Positions 17,845 to 26,235 of a DNA stretch of 51,282 bases are shown piece after piece; positions within the stretch are counted from its first letter, which is position 1, and every line of letters begins with the position of its first letter. The notes under the pieces are model-generated. The model was given only the letters and a program-made list of their open reading frames with translations. It was not told the DNA's origin and did no database searches. This stretch comes from a virus, in the IMG/VR virus record IMGVR_UViG_3300008448_009374, positions 1-51,282 of that record, one strand, 5' to 3'. A program made the translations under genes and the position numbers.

Positions 17845-18999
17845 ATGTCAGTAGAAAGTAAAGTTAAGGAATTGCTAGAACGCGTAACAGCTAAAGCTTC
17901 TTCTTTAAATGAAGAAGCTGGGCCTATGGTACCGACAAAGCCAAAAGATTCCACAATCAAACCTGCCAATGCTGGCGATAGTGGCAATCCCAAGCAAGGC
18001 GACTCTCAAGAAGCAAGTCACGAAGACCGTGATGAAAAAGATGCTAACCAAGGATCTATTACTGCAAAAGGTATTTCTAAAAATACTATTGCAATGAAGG
18101 GCCCTGTAGGCGATGCACCTAATTTCACCACTGTACAGAGTTTGTCTTCTATCCCTCAGAACACCGGTAATCATATGCAACACGGTGAAGAAACAGAATC
18201 AGATGAAAATCTAGAAGTTGTTTCGGAAGAGGAAGAAACCGAAGAAGAAACAATTGAAGCTCAAGAAACAGTTGTTGAGCCAATTGATTTATCTCCAATT
18301 TTCGGTGAAGGCCTATCAGAAGAATTCAGAGAAAAAGCTACAGCCATTTTTGAAGCAGCAGTTATTGCTCGCGTAAATAACGAAATGGAAAAAGTAGCAG
18401 CTTCCTTAGAAGAAAAATATGCAGAAGAATTTGATGTATATAAGGAAGGCGTAGTAGAAAAAATCGATTCATATCTTAACTATGTAGTTGAGAATTGGAT
18501 GGAAGAAAATAAATTAGCGATAGAAAATGGTCTTCGTACAGAAATCGCAGAAGATTTTATGTCGGGACTTAAGGCTCTCTTCAAAGAACATTACATTGAA
18601 GTGCCTGAAGAAAAATATGATGTAATAGGTGATTTACAAGGTAAAGTAACAGAGTTGGAAGAAAATCTAAATAGTCAGTTGGCAAATAATATTGGTTTGA
18701 ATACTGAAGTAACAGATCTTAAAAAGAAACTTATCATTAAAGAAATGACTAAAGATCTAGCAGATACTGAAGTAAACAAATTAACAAAACTTCTAGAAGG
18801 TGTAGAGTTCGATAATTCCGATATCTACAAGGAAAAAGTTTCCGTTATCAAGGAAAATTATTTCCCTCGCGAATCAGTTGTTAAAGAAACAGCTAAGCAA
18901 GCTCTAATAGAAGAAACTGGCACACAACCTGAATATTCAGGCAACGATGTTGTTTCATCTTATGCACAGGCCTTATCAAGAACAATCAAAAGACAATAA
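17845..18999 (+). CDS. 22: prohead scaffold protein gp22
   Basis: The 384-residue product is highly acidic and mostly helical, with a low-complexity N-terminal third (Lys/Asp/Ser/Gly/Asn), a Glu-rich block at about 125-145 (EEEETEEETIEAQE) and long amphipathic helices to the end. This composition and its position between gp21 and gp23 identify the main scaffold, which is cleaved by gp21 during head maturation. It is longer than T4 gp22 (269 residues). A TTTAGGAGAC ribosome site and an exact late promoter precede it. Confidence 0.85.
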   Translation: MSVESKVKELLERVTAKASSLNEEAGPMVPTKPKDSTIKPANAGDSGNPKQGDSQEASHEDRDEKDANQGSITAKGISKNTIAMKGPVGDAPNFTTVQSLSSIPQNTGNHMQHGEETESDENLEVVSEEEETEEETIEAQETVVEPIDLSPIFGEGLSEEFREKATAIFEAAVIARVNNEMEKVAASLEEKYAEEFDVYKEGVVEKIDSYLNYVVENWMEENKLAIENGLRTEIAEDFMSGLKALFKEHYIEVPEEKYDVIGDLQGKVTELEENLNSQLANNIGLNTEVTDLKKKLIIKEMTKDLADTEVNKLTKLLEGVEFDNSDIYKEKVSVIKENYFPRESVVKETAKQALIEETGTQPEYSGNDVVSSYAQALSRTIKRQ

Positions 19000-19001
19000 C
19001 T

Positions 19002-19009
19002 TATAAATA
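19002..19009 (+). promoter_or_regulatory. T4-type late promoter before capsid gene 23
   Basis: Exact TATAAATA 39 bases before the gp23 ATG, directly after the gp22 stop. A short inverted repeat, ACTTAT and ATAAGT, brackets the element. Confidence 0.82.
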
Positions 19010-19047
19010 AGTAATAAGTTATCCAAATTTAAACAAGGAGACATTAA

Positions 19048-20331
19048 ATGTTTTTATCAGAAAATGCACAACAAAAATGGGCAGCAATTTTAGATCATCC
19101 CGATCTAGCTCCTATTAAAGATTCATATAAGCGTCAAGTAACAGCAGTGTTGCTTGAAAATCAGGAAAGATCTTTGAGAGAAGAGCGTCAAGCACTTTTC
19201 GAAACACCTGCAAACAACATTCAAGCCACAAGCGGTATTGACAAGTACGATCCAATCATGATTGGTCTAGTACGTCGTGCAATGCCTAACCTAATGGCAT
19301 ATGACATTTGCGGTGTACAACCTATGACTGGCCCAACAGGCTTGATCTTCGCAATGAGATCAATGTATGGTTCAGAGCGTAATAACACCTCAACTCGTAA
19401 AGAAGCATTGTACAATGAAGCAAATACTTCATTCTCAAGCTCAATGCAAGATGCTACAGGTAACAACCCAGTATTTGGAACATACAACACTGGTAATGCT
19501 ACAATGACAGCTTCAATGGAAGCTCAAGAGAATTTTGGTGAAATGTCATTCTCAATTGACAAGACAACAGTTACTGCTAAGAGCAGAGCATTGAAGGCAG
19601 AATACACTGTTGAATTGGCACAAGACTTGAAAGCAATTCACGGTCTTGACGCAGAGGCAGAATTATCAAATATTCTATCTCAAGAATTCATGTTTGAGAT
19701 CAATCGCGAAGTTGTTCGTACAATCTACAAAGTTGCTAAGAATGGTTCACCTTCAACCGCAACCGCTGGTACATTCGACTTAGACGTTGACTCCAATGGT
19801 CGTTGGTCTGTAGAACGCTTCAAAGGTCTATTGTTCAATATTGAACGTGATGCTAACCACATTGCACAAGACACAAGAAGAGGAAAAGGTAACTTCATCG
19901 TTTGCTCTGCAGACGTTGCAAGTGCATTAGCTATGTCTGGTGTTCTAGACTATACCCCAGCTCTTTCTACAAACTTGAATGTAGACGATACAGGCAATAC
20001 ATTCGCAGGCGTTCTAAATGGTCGCTTCCGTGTTTATATTGATCCATATTCTGCAAACCTAGGAGCTGCTAATCAGTTCTACATGGTTGGTTATAAGGGT
20101 TCTTCTCCTTATGACGCAGGTATGTTCTATTGCCCATATGTACCTCTACAAATGGTTCGTGCAATTGATCCTAACAGCTTCCAGCCAAAGATTGGCTTCA
20201 AGACACGTTATGGTTTGATTGCTAACCCATACGTTACATCTAGCGACTCTTTATCAGACGCAGATGCTGACAGATTTACCGCAGGACGTAACCAGTACTA
20301 TCGTAAGACTAAGGTTATCAACCTAATGTAA
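19048..20331 (+). CDS. 23: major capsid protein gp23
   Basis: The 427-residue product has the gp23 pattern: an N-terminal region removed in T4 during maturation, then DPIMIGLVRRAMPNLMAYDI, GVQPMTGPTGLIFAMRSMYG, and a C-terminal KTRYGLIANPYV with GRNQYYRKTKVINLM at the end. It is shorter than T4 gp23 (521) but in the range of marine relatives. AAGGAGAC gives a strong ribosome site. Codon usage contains more C-ending codons than in neighbours, as expected of the most expressed protein. A strong terminator follows. Confidence 0.97.
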   Translation: MFLSENAQQKWAAILDHPDLAPIKDSYKRQVTAVLLENQERSLREERQALFETPANNIQATSGIDKYDPIMIGLVRRAMPNLMAYDICGVQPMTGPTGLIFAMRSMYGSERNNTSTRKEALYNEANTSFSSSMQDATGNNPVFGTYNTGNATMTASMEAQENFGEMSFSIDKTTVTAKSRALKAEYTVELAQDLKAIHGLDAEAELSNILSQEFMFEINREVVRTIYKVAKNGSPSTATAGTFDLDVDSNGRWSVERFKGLLFNIERDANHIAQDTRRGKGNFIVCSADVASALAMSGVLDYTPALSTNLNVDDTGNTFAGVLNGRFRVYIDPYSANLGAANQFYMVGYKGSSPYDAGMFYCPYVPLQMVRAIDPNSFQPKIGFKTRYGLIANPYVTSSDSLSDADADRFTAGRNQYYRKTKVINLM

Positions 20332-20356
20332 TCAACCGACATTAAGATCGGACTTT

Positions 20357-20382
20357 AAGGGGGAAGCAATTCCCCCTTTTTT
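20357..20382 (+). terminator. rho-independent terminator after gp23
   Basis: A nine-base-pair stem (AAGGGGGAA / TTCCCCCTT) closes a GCAA tetraloop and is followed by a run of T. It lies 26 bases after the gp23 stop and separates the head transcript from the next late unit. Confidence 0.92.
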
Positions 20383-20396
20383 GTCTTTGCACAGGC

Positions 20397-20404
20397 TATA
20401 AATA
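20397..20404 (+). promoter_or_regulatory. T4-type late promoter after the gp23 terminator
   Basis: Exact TATAAATA, 15 bases beyond the terminator T-run and 24 bases before the ATG of the tube-fold gene. It restarts late transcription after the stop. Confidence 0.78.
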
Positions 20405-20427
20405 TAATGTAGAGTAAAAGGTTTAAA

Positions 20428-21015
20428 ATGGCATTCACACAAAATATTAATTTAATACAAGAAAGTTCTGTTAGTTCGTTATCCAAAACATACGATTTCT
20501 TACGACCAAACGCTTTCAAATTTAGTATTAAAGATTTGCCCACTACATCGTTTACTTGTCAATCTGCAAATCTCCCTGATTTACAATTAGGGTTTGCAAT
20601 ACAACCTACCCCGTTTGTTGATGTTCCTACAATAGGAGATAAAATAAATTTCGGGGATTTTACTATTAGATTTTTGATAGCAGAAGATATGTCCAATTAC
20701 ATTGAATTATATCGTTGGCTTATTGCTCTTGGGTTCCCAGACAATTATAATCAATTCTCAACCTTTGCGAAAAACAGACCAAGCAGTTTTCCTTTTGTAA
20801 CAAAAACAAATGGAAAGTCTGATATTTTGGCTTACTCGGATGGATTATTGACTATTTTAGACTCGACAAATAACCCTAAAGTAAATATAATATTTAAAAA
20901 TCTTTTCCCTATATCATTACAGGCCCTTGATTTTGACATTGCGTCACAAAGCGTAGAATATTTTACAGCGATAGCATCGTTCAAATATACTATTTTCGAA
21001 GTAGAACCCTTATAA
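20428..21015 (+). CDS. second tail-tube-fold protein (gp54-like or gp19 paralogue)
   Basis: The 195-residue product shares the layout of gp19 in this window: LRPNAFKFSI against RPNQFAVQM, SANLPDLQLG against VAELPGQTIG, then GDKINFGDFTIRFLIAEDMSNYIELYRWL in the place of the second tube strand and helix. In T4, the gp19 fold is also used by gp54, the baseplate tube initiator, so a tube initiator or completion role is likely. It has its own late promoter between a strong terminator and the recombination genes. The exact T4 counterpart cannot be fixed from sequence alone; a gp3-type tail completion protein is an alternative by position. Confidence 0.65.
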   Translation: MAFTQNINLIQESSVSSLSKTYDFLRPNAFKFSIKDLPTTSFTCQSANLPDLQLGFAIQPTPFVDVPTIGDKINFGDFTIRFLIAEDMSNYIELYRWLIALGFPDNYNQFSTFAKNRPSSFPFVTKTNGKSDILAYSDGLLTILDSTNNPKVNIIFKNLFPISLQALDFDIASQSVEYFTAIASFKYTIFEVEPL

Positions 21016-21032
21016 TATAACTTGGAGTTATT

Positions 21033-21935
21033 ATGGATAAAAATAAAAAAGTAATTAAACCTATGGCCCTACCTAAAATTCCTTCTTTGCCGAAGGTACC
21101 TGGTACGCCAACCGCAGAAACTCCTGCGGCACCTGGTCAACAAAAATTAGAAGTTAAACTTGAGGATTTGCGAAAAGAAAAAATCTTTATTGCAACTCCT
21201 TGCTATGGCGGACAATTGACTGAGGCATATTTTAGATCAACAATTCGTTTGTTAACATTCTGCAATCAACATCAAATTCCAATTGCATTTGGTACAATTG
21301 CAAATGAGTCTCTTGTTACTCGTGCTCGTAACGTATTGGTTGCTTATTTCCTACAAAGCGACTTTACCCGTTTAATGTTTATTGATGCGGACATTGAATT
21401 CCAAGTTGAAGATGTAATTAAATTAATTGCACATAATAAGGAAGTTGCAGTAGGTGCATATCCTAAGAAGGGTGTTAATTGGCAACGTATTCGTGAAAGT
21501 GTTAAACAAACAGATCAGCCTTTTGACGACAAAGCAATTGCATCATTCGGTAGCGATTATGCCATTAACTTTAAATTCATAAATCGTGAAGCAAAACAAA
21601 TTGCAATCGAGAATGGTCTAATTCGTTTGCATGACGGCGCAACAGGCTTCATGATGATTAAGCGTGAAGTAATTCAGAAGATGATTGAGAAGTATCCTGA
21701 ATTGAAATATAACAATGATTTGAATACTCCTCCAGAGTTGAATCCTCATTTCTACGCATTCTTTGATACAATGATTGATCCGAAGGATAAGCGTTATTTG
21801 TCTGAAGATTATACCTTTAGTCGCAGATGGCAAGACATCGGTGGCGAAATTTGGCTTGATCCTTCAATCTCATTGAATCACTATGGTTCGTTTAATTTCC
21901 AAGGTAATCCTCAGCAAATTATTCAAATAGGTTAA
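21033..21935 (+). CDS. GT-A type glycosyltransferase-like protein
   Basis: The 300-residue product begins with a Pro/Lys-rich linker (1-48), followed by a nucleotide-sugar-binding fold: KIFIATPCYGGQLTEAYF (50-67), LVTRARNVLVAYFL (94-107) and the DxD motif in MFIDADIEF (115-123). Later come LHDGATGFMMIKREV and a C-terminal SEDYTFSRRWQDIGGEIWLD. This layout is common in glycosyltransferase-like proteins of large phages and viruses. It lies between the tube-fold gene and uvsY with a GGAG ribosome site. Target unknown: virion protein, DNA or host glycan are all possible. Confidence 0.72.
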   Translation: MDKNKKVIKPMALPKIPSLPKVPGTPTAETPAAPGQQKLEVKLEDLRKEKIFIATPCYGGQLTEAYFRSTIRLLTFCNQHQIPIAFGTIANESLVTRARNVLVAYFLQSDFTRLMFIDADIEFQVEDVIKLIAHNKEVAVGAYPKKGVNWQRIRESVKQTDQPFDDKAIASFGSDYAINFKFINREAKQIAIENGLIRLHDGATGFMMIKREVIQKMIEKYPELKYNNDLNTPPELNPHFYAFFDTMIDPKDKRYLSEDYTFSRRWQDIGGEIWLDPSISLNHYGSFNFQGNPQQIIQIG

Positions 21936-21950
21936 TTTAAATAATATATT

Positions 21951-22391
21951 ATGAAATTATCAGATCTACAAGATTCCTGGAAGGATGATTGTAAAATTGA
22001 TGAAATGAATCTTGGACGTGAATCGGCTAGAACTCCTACCCTTCACGCCAAGTATTTAAATTATCTATCGTCCACTCGTCTTAATCTTCGTAAAACCGAA
22101 TCCGATTATTTAAATTGCCGTCGTAAGAAATATAAGTATTATCGCGGCGAAATGACTAAGCAAGAATTGGACGATGAAGGTTGGGAACAATGGCAAGGAA
22201 ATAAACCCCTAAAGAACGAGATGGATGAATTTCTAACTGTAGATAATGATCTTATTTTACTACAGGATAAGGTAGAATATTTTAAAACAGTATTGTATCA
22301 ATTAGAACAAATCATCCGTTCTTTGAATAGTCGTACTTGGGATATTAAAAATGCTATTGAATGGAATAAGTTTACTAACGGCATGATGTAA
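21951..22391 (+). CDS. uvsY: recombination mediator UvsY
   Basis: The 146-residue helical product matches T4 UvsY in size (137) and context, directly upstream of uvsW. Segments LHAKYLNYLSSTRLNLRK and DYLNCRRKKYKYYRGEMTK are typical of the family. UvsY helps load the UvsX recombinase on ssDNA covered by gp32. Its stop overlaps the uvsW ATG by one base. Confidence 0.9.
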   Translation: MKLSDLQDSWKDDCKIDEMNLGRESARTPTLHAKYLNYLSSTRLNLRKTESDYLNCRRKKYKYYRGEMTKQELDDEGWEQWQGNKPLKNEMDEFLTVDNDLILLQDKVEYFKTVLYQLEQIIRSLNSRTWDIKNAIEWNKFTNGMM

Positions 22392-23872
22392 TGGCTGATC
22401 TTTACGTATCTAAATTAAATGAAGTACATCTTAGAGTAGATTGTGAACCTTCATTAGCACAAGAATTAAACGACCATTTTTCGTTTGAAGTTCCTGGTGC
22501 TAAGTTCCATCCTCTCTATAAGTCTCGTATGTGGGATGGAAAAGTTAGACTATTTTCAATGTTCACAAAAGAGTTGTATGTTGGACTTTTAAGTTATTTA
22601 GAACACTTTGCAAAAGAACGAGATTATGTAATAGATTATGAAAAGTATATTCATACTGCAGATGCTGTTACTTATGATATAGTTAAAAACTTCTGCGAAG
22701 GATTGAAACTCTCATCTAAGGGACAACCCCTTCAAATAAGAGATTACCAAATTGATGCGGTATATCAAGCAATCAATGATGGCAGACGTCTATTATTATC
22801 ACCTACCGGTTCAGGTAAATCACTAATACTTTATTGTTTGATTCGTTGGAATGAACGATGGAATCGTCGTCAACTTATTCTTGTTCCTACAACCTCTCTT
22901 GTAGAACAAATGTATTCTGATTTTCAAGATTATTCTGGTCTTAATGGTTGGAAAGCATCTGAGGAATGCCATCGCATTTACGGCGGACATGAAAAATCAA
23001 ATCAATATAATGTAGTCATTAGTACATGGCAATCACTATATAAACTGCCCAAGCAATTCTTTGCAGACTTTAAGGTAATTTATGGTGATGAAGCACACAA
23101 CTTTAAAGCAAAATCACTTACAAGTATACTAAATAAGTGTATACATACTCCCTATAGATTTGGTACTACAGGAACTTTAGATGGCACTAAAACTCACAAA
23201 CTTGTACTTGAGGGTTTATTTGGTCCTGTTTATAAAGTAACAACAACTAAGAAGTTAATTGAAAGTAAGTCTCTTGCTGATTTAGAAATATTTAATGTTA
23301 TTCTGCAATATACAGATGAAATTAAAAAAGCAGTAAAAGGAAATTCTTATCAAGAAGAAATGGATTTCATTGTTCAATACGAACCTAGAAATAAATTTAT
23401 TCGTAATTTGGCTTTAAAGCAAGAAGGTAATACTTTGGTTCTTTTTCAATATGTTGAGAAGCATGGCAAGATACTATATGATATGATAGCAGAGAGATGT
23501 GATACTAGAAAAGTATTTTTTGTATATGGCGGAACAGATACAGAACAACGAGAACAAATTCGAGCATTGACAGAAACAGAAAATGATGCTATAATTGTAG
23601 CATCATATGGAACTTTCTCTACAGGAATAAATATTAAAAATTTACATAATATTATTTTTGCTTCTCCCTCAAAATCTAGAATTAGAAATCTTCAATCTAT
23701 TGGACGAGGACTACGAACAAGCGAATCTAAAAAGACATGTAAACTATATGATATTGCAGATGACCTAAGTTGGAAAAATAAAAAGAACTATACGTTGTTA
23801 CATATGATTGAAAGAATTAAAATTTATAATGATGAGCATTTCAACTATAAGTTAGTAAAGGTATCAATTTAA
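22391..23872 (+). CDS. uvsW: DNA/RNA helicase UvsW
   Basis: The 493-residue protein is a superfamily 2 helicase. After a short N-terminal DNA-binding domain come Walker A SPTGSGKS (137-144), the DEAH-type motif GDEAH (232-236), GTTGTLDGT (motif III-like) and motif VI QSIGRGLR near the C-terminus. T4 UvsW (503 residues) unwinds R-loops and branched DNA and drives the switch from origin- to recombination-dependent replication. The ATG overlaps the uvsY stop. Confidence 0.95.
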   Translation: MADLYVSKLNEVHLRVDCEPSLAQELNDHFSFEVPGAKFHPLYKSRMWDGKVRLFSMFTKELYVGLLSYLEHFAKERDYVIDYEKYIHTADAVTYDIVKNFCEGLKLSSKGQPLQIRDYQIDAVYQAINDGRRLLLSPTGSGKSLILYCLIRWNERWNRRQLILVPTTSLVEQMYSDFQDYSGLNGWKASEECHRIYGGHEKSNQYNVVISTWQSLYKLPKQFFADFKVIYGDEAHNFKAKSLTSILNKCIHTPYRFGTTGTLDGTKTHKLVLEGLFGPVYKVTTTKKLIESKSLADLEIFNVILQYTDEIKKAVKGNSYQEEMDFIVQYEPRNKFIRNLALKQEGNTLVLFQYVEKHGKILYDMIAERCDTRKVFFVYGGTDTEQREQIRALTETENDAIIVASYGTFSTGINIKNLHNIIFASPSKSRIRNLQSIGRGLRTSESKKTCKLYDIADDLSWKNKKNYTLLHMIERIKIYNDEHFNYKLVKVSI

Positions 23873-24351
23873 TGTCAGAAGAATTACAATACAAATTTTT
23901 AAAATTATCTTCAGGCGACGGCATAATTTGCAAGACTACGGATGATTGCTCAAATCTGTTTGATAGAAAAACAATAAGTATTACTGATCCTATAGTGTTG
24001 AATCCTGTTAGAGTTCCTCGAGGAGATGTTCTTGTAGAATCTTATATTATGTATCCTTGGTTTAGTTTTTCGGAAGAAAAAGAGTATGTTATTTCTACTG
24101 GACAAATTATTTTTGTATCAAATGTAGAAGACCGATTGAAACAAAACTATATACAATATTTAAAAACACAAGAAGAAAAAGAACAGGAAAATGATGATGA
24201 TCCCATCATCATAGAAGAAGATGATGACGAAGAAAACGAAAGTTTGTTTGATAAATTACTAAATGCATTAGGAGAAGAAATTCATGAAGAAGAAAGACAC
24301 GACGATTTTATTACCGGAAGAACTAGAAGAACTTCAAGAACCATCCACTAA
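23872..24351 (+). CDS. hypothetical protein between uvsW and gene 55
   Basis: The 159-residue product has an N-terminal half (residues 1-95) of beta character (YKFLKLSSGDGIICKT, ITDPIVLNPVRVPRG, YVISTGQIIFVSNVED) that recalls small Sm-like barrels, and a very acidic C-terminal tail (ENDDDPIIIEEDDDEENES). It overlaps the uvsW stop by one base and the gp55 start by 68 bases. An RNA-binding or transcription-accessory role is a guess from shape and neighbours only. Confidence 0.5.
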   Translation: MSEELQYKFLKLSSGDGIICKTTDDCSNLFDRKTISITDPIVLNPVRVPRGDVLVESYIMYPWFSFSEEKEYVISTGQIIFVSNVEDRLKQNYIQYLKTQEEKEQENDDDPIIIEEDDDEENESLFDKLLNALGEEIHEEERHDDFITGRTRRTSRTIH

Positions 24352-24898
24352 GATTCCTGAAAGTTCTCATTACGTAGATAATAAAAAGTTTCTTGCAGCG
24401 CTCATTGAATATAAACAAAGCATAGATGATGCGAAAGCTAAAGGTGAGGAACAACCCAGAGTACCTCATTATATAGGTGAATGCTTTATTAAAATTGCTA
24501 CACATCTATCATATAAATCTAATTTTATTAATTATACTTTCAGAGACGATATGGTTTCGGATGGTATTGAAAATTGCTTGACCGCAGCTGCAAAATTTGA
24601 TCCAACTAAATCATCTAATCCGTTTGCATATTATACTCAAATTATTTACTTTGCTTTCATTCGAAGAATCCAAAAAGAAAAGAAGCAACAGGCAACTAAA
24701 TATAAGATTATTGAAAATTTGGATTTTGATTCTCTAATGCAAAATAGTGATGACTCAGAATCGAGTAGACAACTAATAGATTATTTGAAAACTCAATTAG
24801 ATCAAATTGACCCGGAAAAAAGAGAGACTCCGGCTCAAACCAAAGCTAGAAAGAAAAAGGCTAAAGAGGAAGAATCTAATATTGACTTACTTAACTAA
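24284..24898 (+). CDS. 55: late-transcription sigma factor gp55
   Basis: The 204-residue product fits T4 gp55 (185 residues): a FRDDMVSDGIENCLTAAAKFDPTKSSNPFAYYTQI core equivalent to sigma region 2, which binds the -10-like TATAAATA element, followed by a basic RRIQKEKKQQATKYK segment. The N-terminal 68 bases overlap the preceding gene in another frame, but TTAGGAGAAG upstream of this ATG is a strong ribosome site. Four exact TATAAATA elements in the window are its likely targets. The C-terminal tail is Lys-rich. Confidence 0.9.
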   Translation: MKKKDTTILLPEELEELQEPSTKIPESSHYVDNKKFLAALIEYKQSIDDAKAKGEEQPRVPHYIGECFIKIATHLSYKSNFINYTFRDDMVSDGIENCLTAAAKFDPTKSSNPFAYYTQIIYFAFIRRIQKEKKQQATKYKIIENLDFDSLMQNSDDSESSRQLIDYLKTQLDQIDPEKRETPAQTKARKKKAKEEESNIDLLN

Positions 24899-24910
24899 AT
24901 ACATTATAAT
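24882..24910 (+). promoter_or_regulatory. sigma70-type promoter before mazG
   Basis: TTGACT (24882-24887) and TATAAT (24905-24910) are separated by 17 bases and overlap the end of gene 55. Such promoters are used by unmodified host polymerase, so region 24916-33465 is probably early. The predicted start of RNA falls at about 24917, almost on the mazG ATG. Confidence 0.75.
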
Positions 24911-24915
24911 ATATT

Positions 24916-25188
24916 ATGGAAACTAAAGAAGAAGAAATTATGCTCATTCTACAAGAAGAATGCGCAGAAGTAACTCAAGCAATTTCAAAATGTTTTCGCT
25001 TTGGTGTTGATAATTTTAAGCCAGGTAAACCGAAAACAAACAGGGAACATCTGGCTGAAGAATTGGGTGATCTACAAGCAATGATTGATTTGTGTATTAA
25101 ATTTAATATTGTCGGCAGTGAACAGATCAGTATTGCAGCTGATAATAAAATTGCCAAACTTAAAAAATGGTCTAGTATATATGAATAA
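24916..25188 (+). CDS. mazG: MazG-like nucleotide pyrophosphohydrolase
   Basis: This 90-residue protein has the all-alpha pyrophosphatase motifs EECAE (metal-binding ExxE type, residues 14-18) and EELGD further on. MazG-like enzymes hydrolyse NTPs or dNTPs or the alarmone ppGpp in some reports, and are common in marine T4-like phages. The ATG lies at the predicted transcription start, so the message may be leaderless; an in-frame ATG at 24940 is an alternative. Its last 8 bases overlap the queE start. Confidence 0.8.
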   Translation: METKEEEIMLILQEECAEVTQAISKCFRFGVDNFKPGKPKTNREHLAEELGDLQAMIDLCIKFNIVGSEQISIAADNKIAKLKKWSSIYE

Positions 25189-26029
25189 ACTTAAGATATC
25201 AGAATTATTTTATAGCATTCAGGGTGAAGGACGTTATATGGGCGTCCCTTCTGTCTTTTTAAGAACCTTTGGTTGTAATTTTACTTGTGGTGGCTTTGGC
25301 ATGCCTAAGGGAGAACAAAGTAATGAACGATTTAAAATTGACGCAGAGTCTTTTAAAAGTTATAACGACTTGCCTTTGGTTCATACTGGATGTGATTCTT
25401 ATGCTTCTTGGGATGTTCGTTTTAAGCATCTCAGTCCTGTGTTATCTGTTGACGCTATTGCCGACGCTATCGTGGATACGTTACCGTACAAGGAATGGAA
25501 AGACGAACATCTGGTAATTACTGGAGGTGAACCTTTATTGGGATGGCAACGAGCTTATCCTGAATTATTAGAGCATTCTAAAATGCAATCTCTAAACGAA
25601 TTGACTTTTGAGACAAACGGTACACAAAACATATCAGAAGAATTTAGTACATATCTATTTGAAGAATGGACCAGATTTGGTAGGGAATACTTTAAATTAA
25701 CATTTTCAGTATCTCCTAAATTATCTGTTTCGGGTGAATCTTGGGATGAAGCTATTAAGCCAGATGTTGTTATGCAATATAATTCTTTAGGTTATACTTA
25801 TTTAAAGTTTGTAGTAGCAACAGAAGAAGATGCTCTAGAGGCAGAGGAGGCAGTAAATGCTTATCGTAAAGCGGGGTTTGGTGGTCCTGTTTATCTTATG
25901 CCTCTCGGTGGCACTGAGCAGTTGTACTCTCTTAATAATAGATCGGTTGCGGAATTGGCAATGAGAAAGGGTTGGAGGTATTCGGACAGACTCCAGATAC
26001 CATTATTTAAAAATGCTTGGGGAACCTAA
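25181..26029 (+). CDS. queE: 7-carboxy-7-deazaguanine synthase QueE (radical SAM)
   Basis: The start at 25181 gives MNKLKISELFYSIQGEGRYMG; a longer frame from 25085 is rejected because it runs through mazG. The 282-residue enzyme should convert CPH4 to 7-carboxy-7-deazaguanine (CDG). YSIQGEGRYMGVPSVFLR and TFGCNFTC are the family start; TGGEP (114-118) binds SAM. The cluster cysteines are unusual: C32 and C36 are as expected, but no third Cys follows within two or three residues. The next candidate is C71 in HTGCDSYASWD, after a 34-residue insert. It overlaps mazG by 8 bases and the next ORF by one. Confidence 0.9.
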   Translation: MNKLKISELFYSIQGEGRYMGVPSVFLRTFGCNFTCGGFGMPKGEQSNERFKIDAESFKSYNDLPLVHTGCDSYASWDVRFKHLSPVLSVDAIADAIVDTLPYKEWKDEHLVITGGEPLLGWQRAYPELLEHSKMQSLNELTFETNGTQNISEEFSTYLFEEWTRFGREYFKLTFSVSPKLSVSGESWDEAIKPDVVMQYNSLGYTYLKFVVATEEDALEAEEAVNAYRKAGFGGPVYLMPLGGTEQLYSLNNRSVAELAMRKGWRYSDRLQIPLFKNAWGT

Positions 26030-26235
26030 TGAATAAATTGGCATGGGACATTGAAAAGATGGGGCATGAAATGAGATCGCCCTATAATGATGGATTTACC
26101 ACATTTGAAATTAAAAAGAAATTATATGAAATTAAATGGGCAGTTCTAAAACAATTAGACAACTCGCCTAATTATGTTGGTGAAAAAGAATGGCTTGAAG
26201 AACAGGAGACTAAAAATGGCAAAAAAGAAAATTGA
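26029..26235 (+). CDS. small hypothetical protein
   Basis: The start at 26029 overlaps the queE stop (TAATG) and follows GGGGAACC; an in-frame ATG at 26017 lacks a ribosome site. The 68-residue product is charged and helical, with a Trp-containing N-terminus (KLAWDIEKMGHEMRSPYND) and a Lys/Glu-rich C-terminus. No family is recognised. It overlaps the next small gene by 20 bases. Confidence 0.55.
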   Translation: MNKLAWDIEKMGHEMRSPYNDGFTTFEIKKKLYEIKWAVLKQLDNSPNYVGEKEWLEEQETKNGKKEN

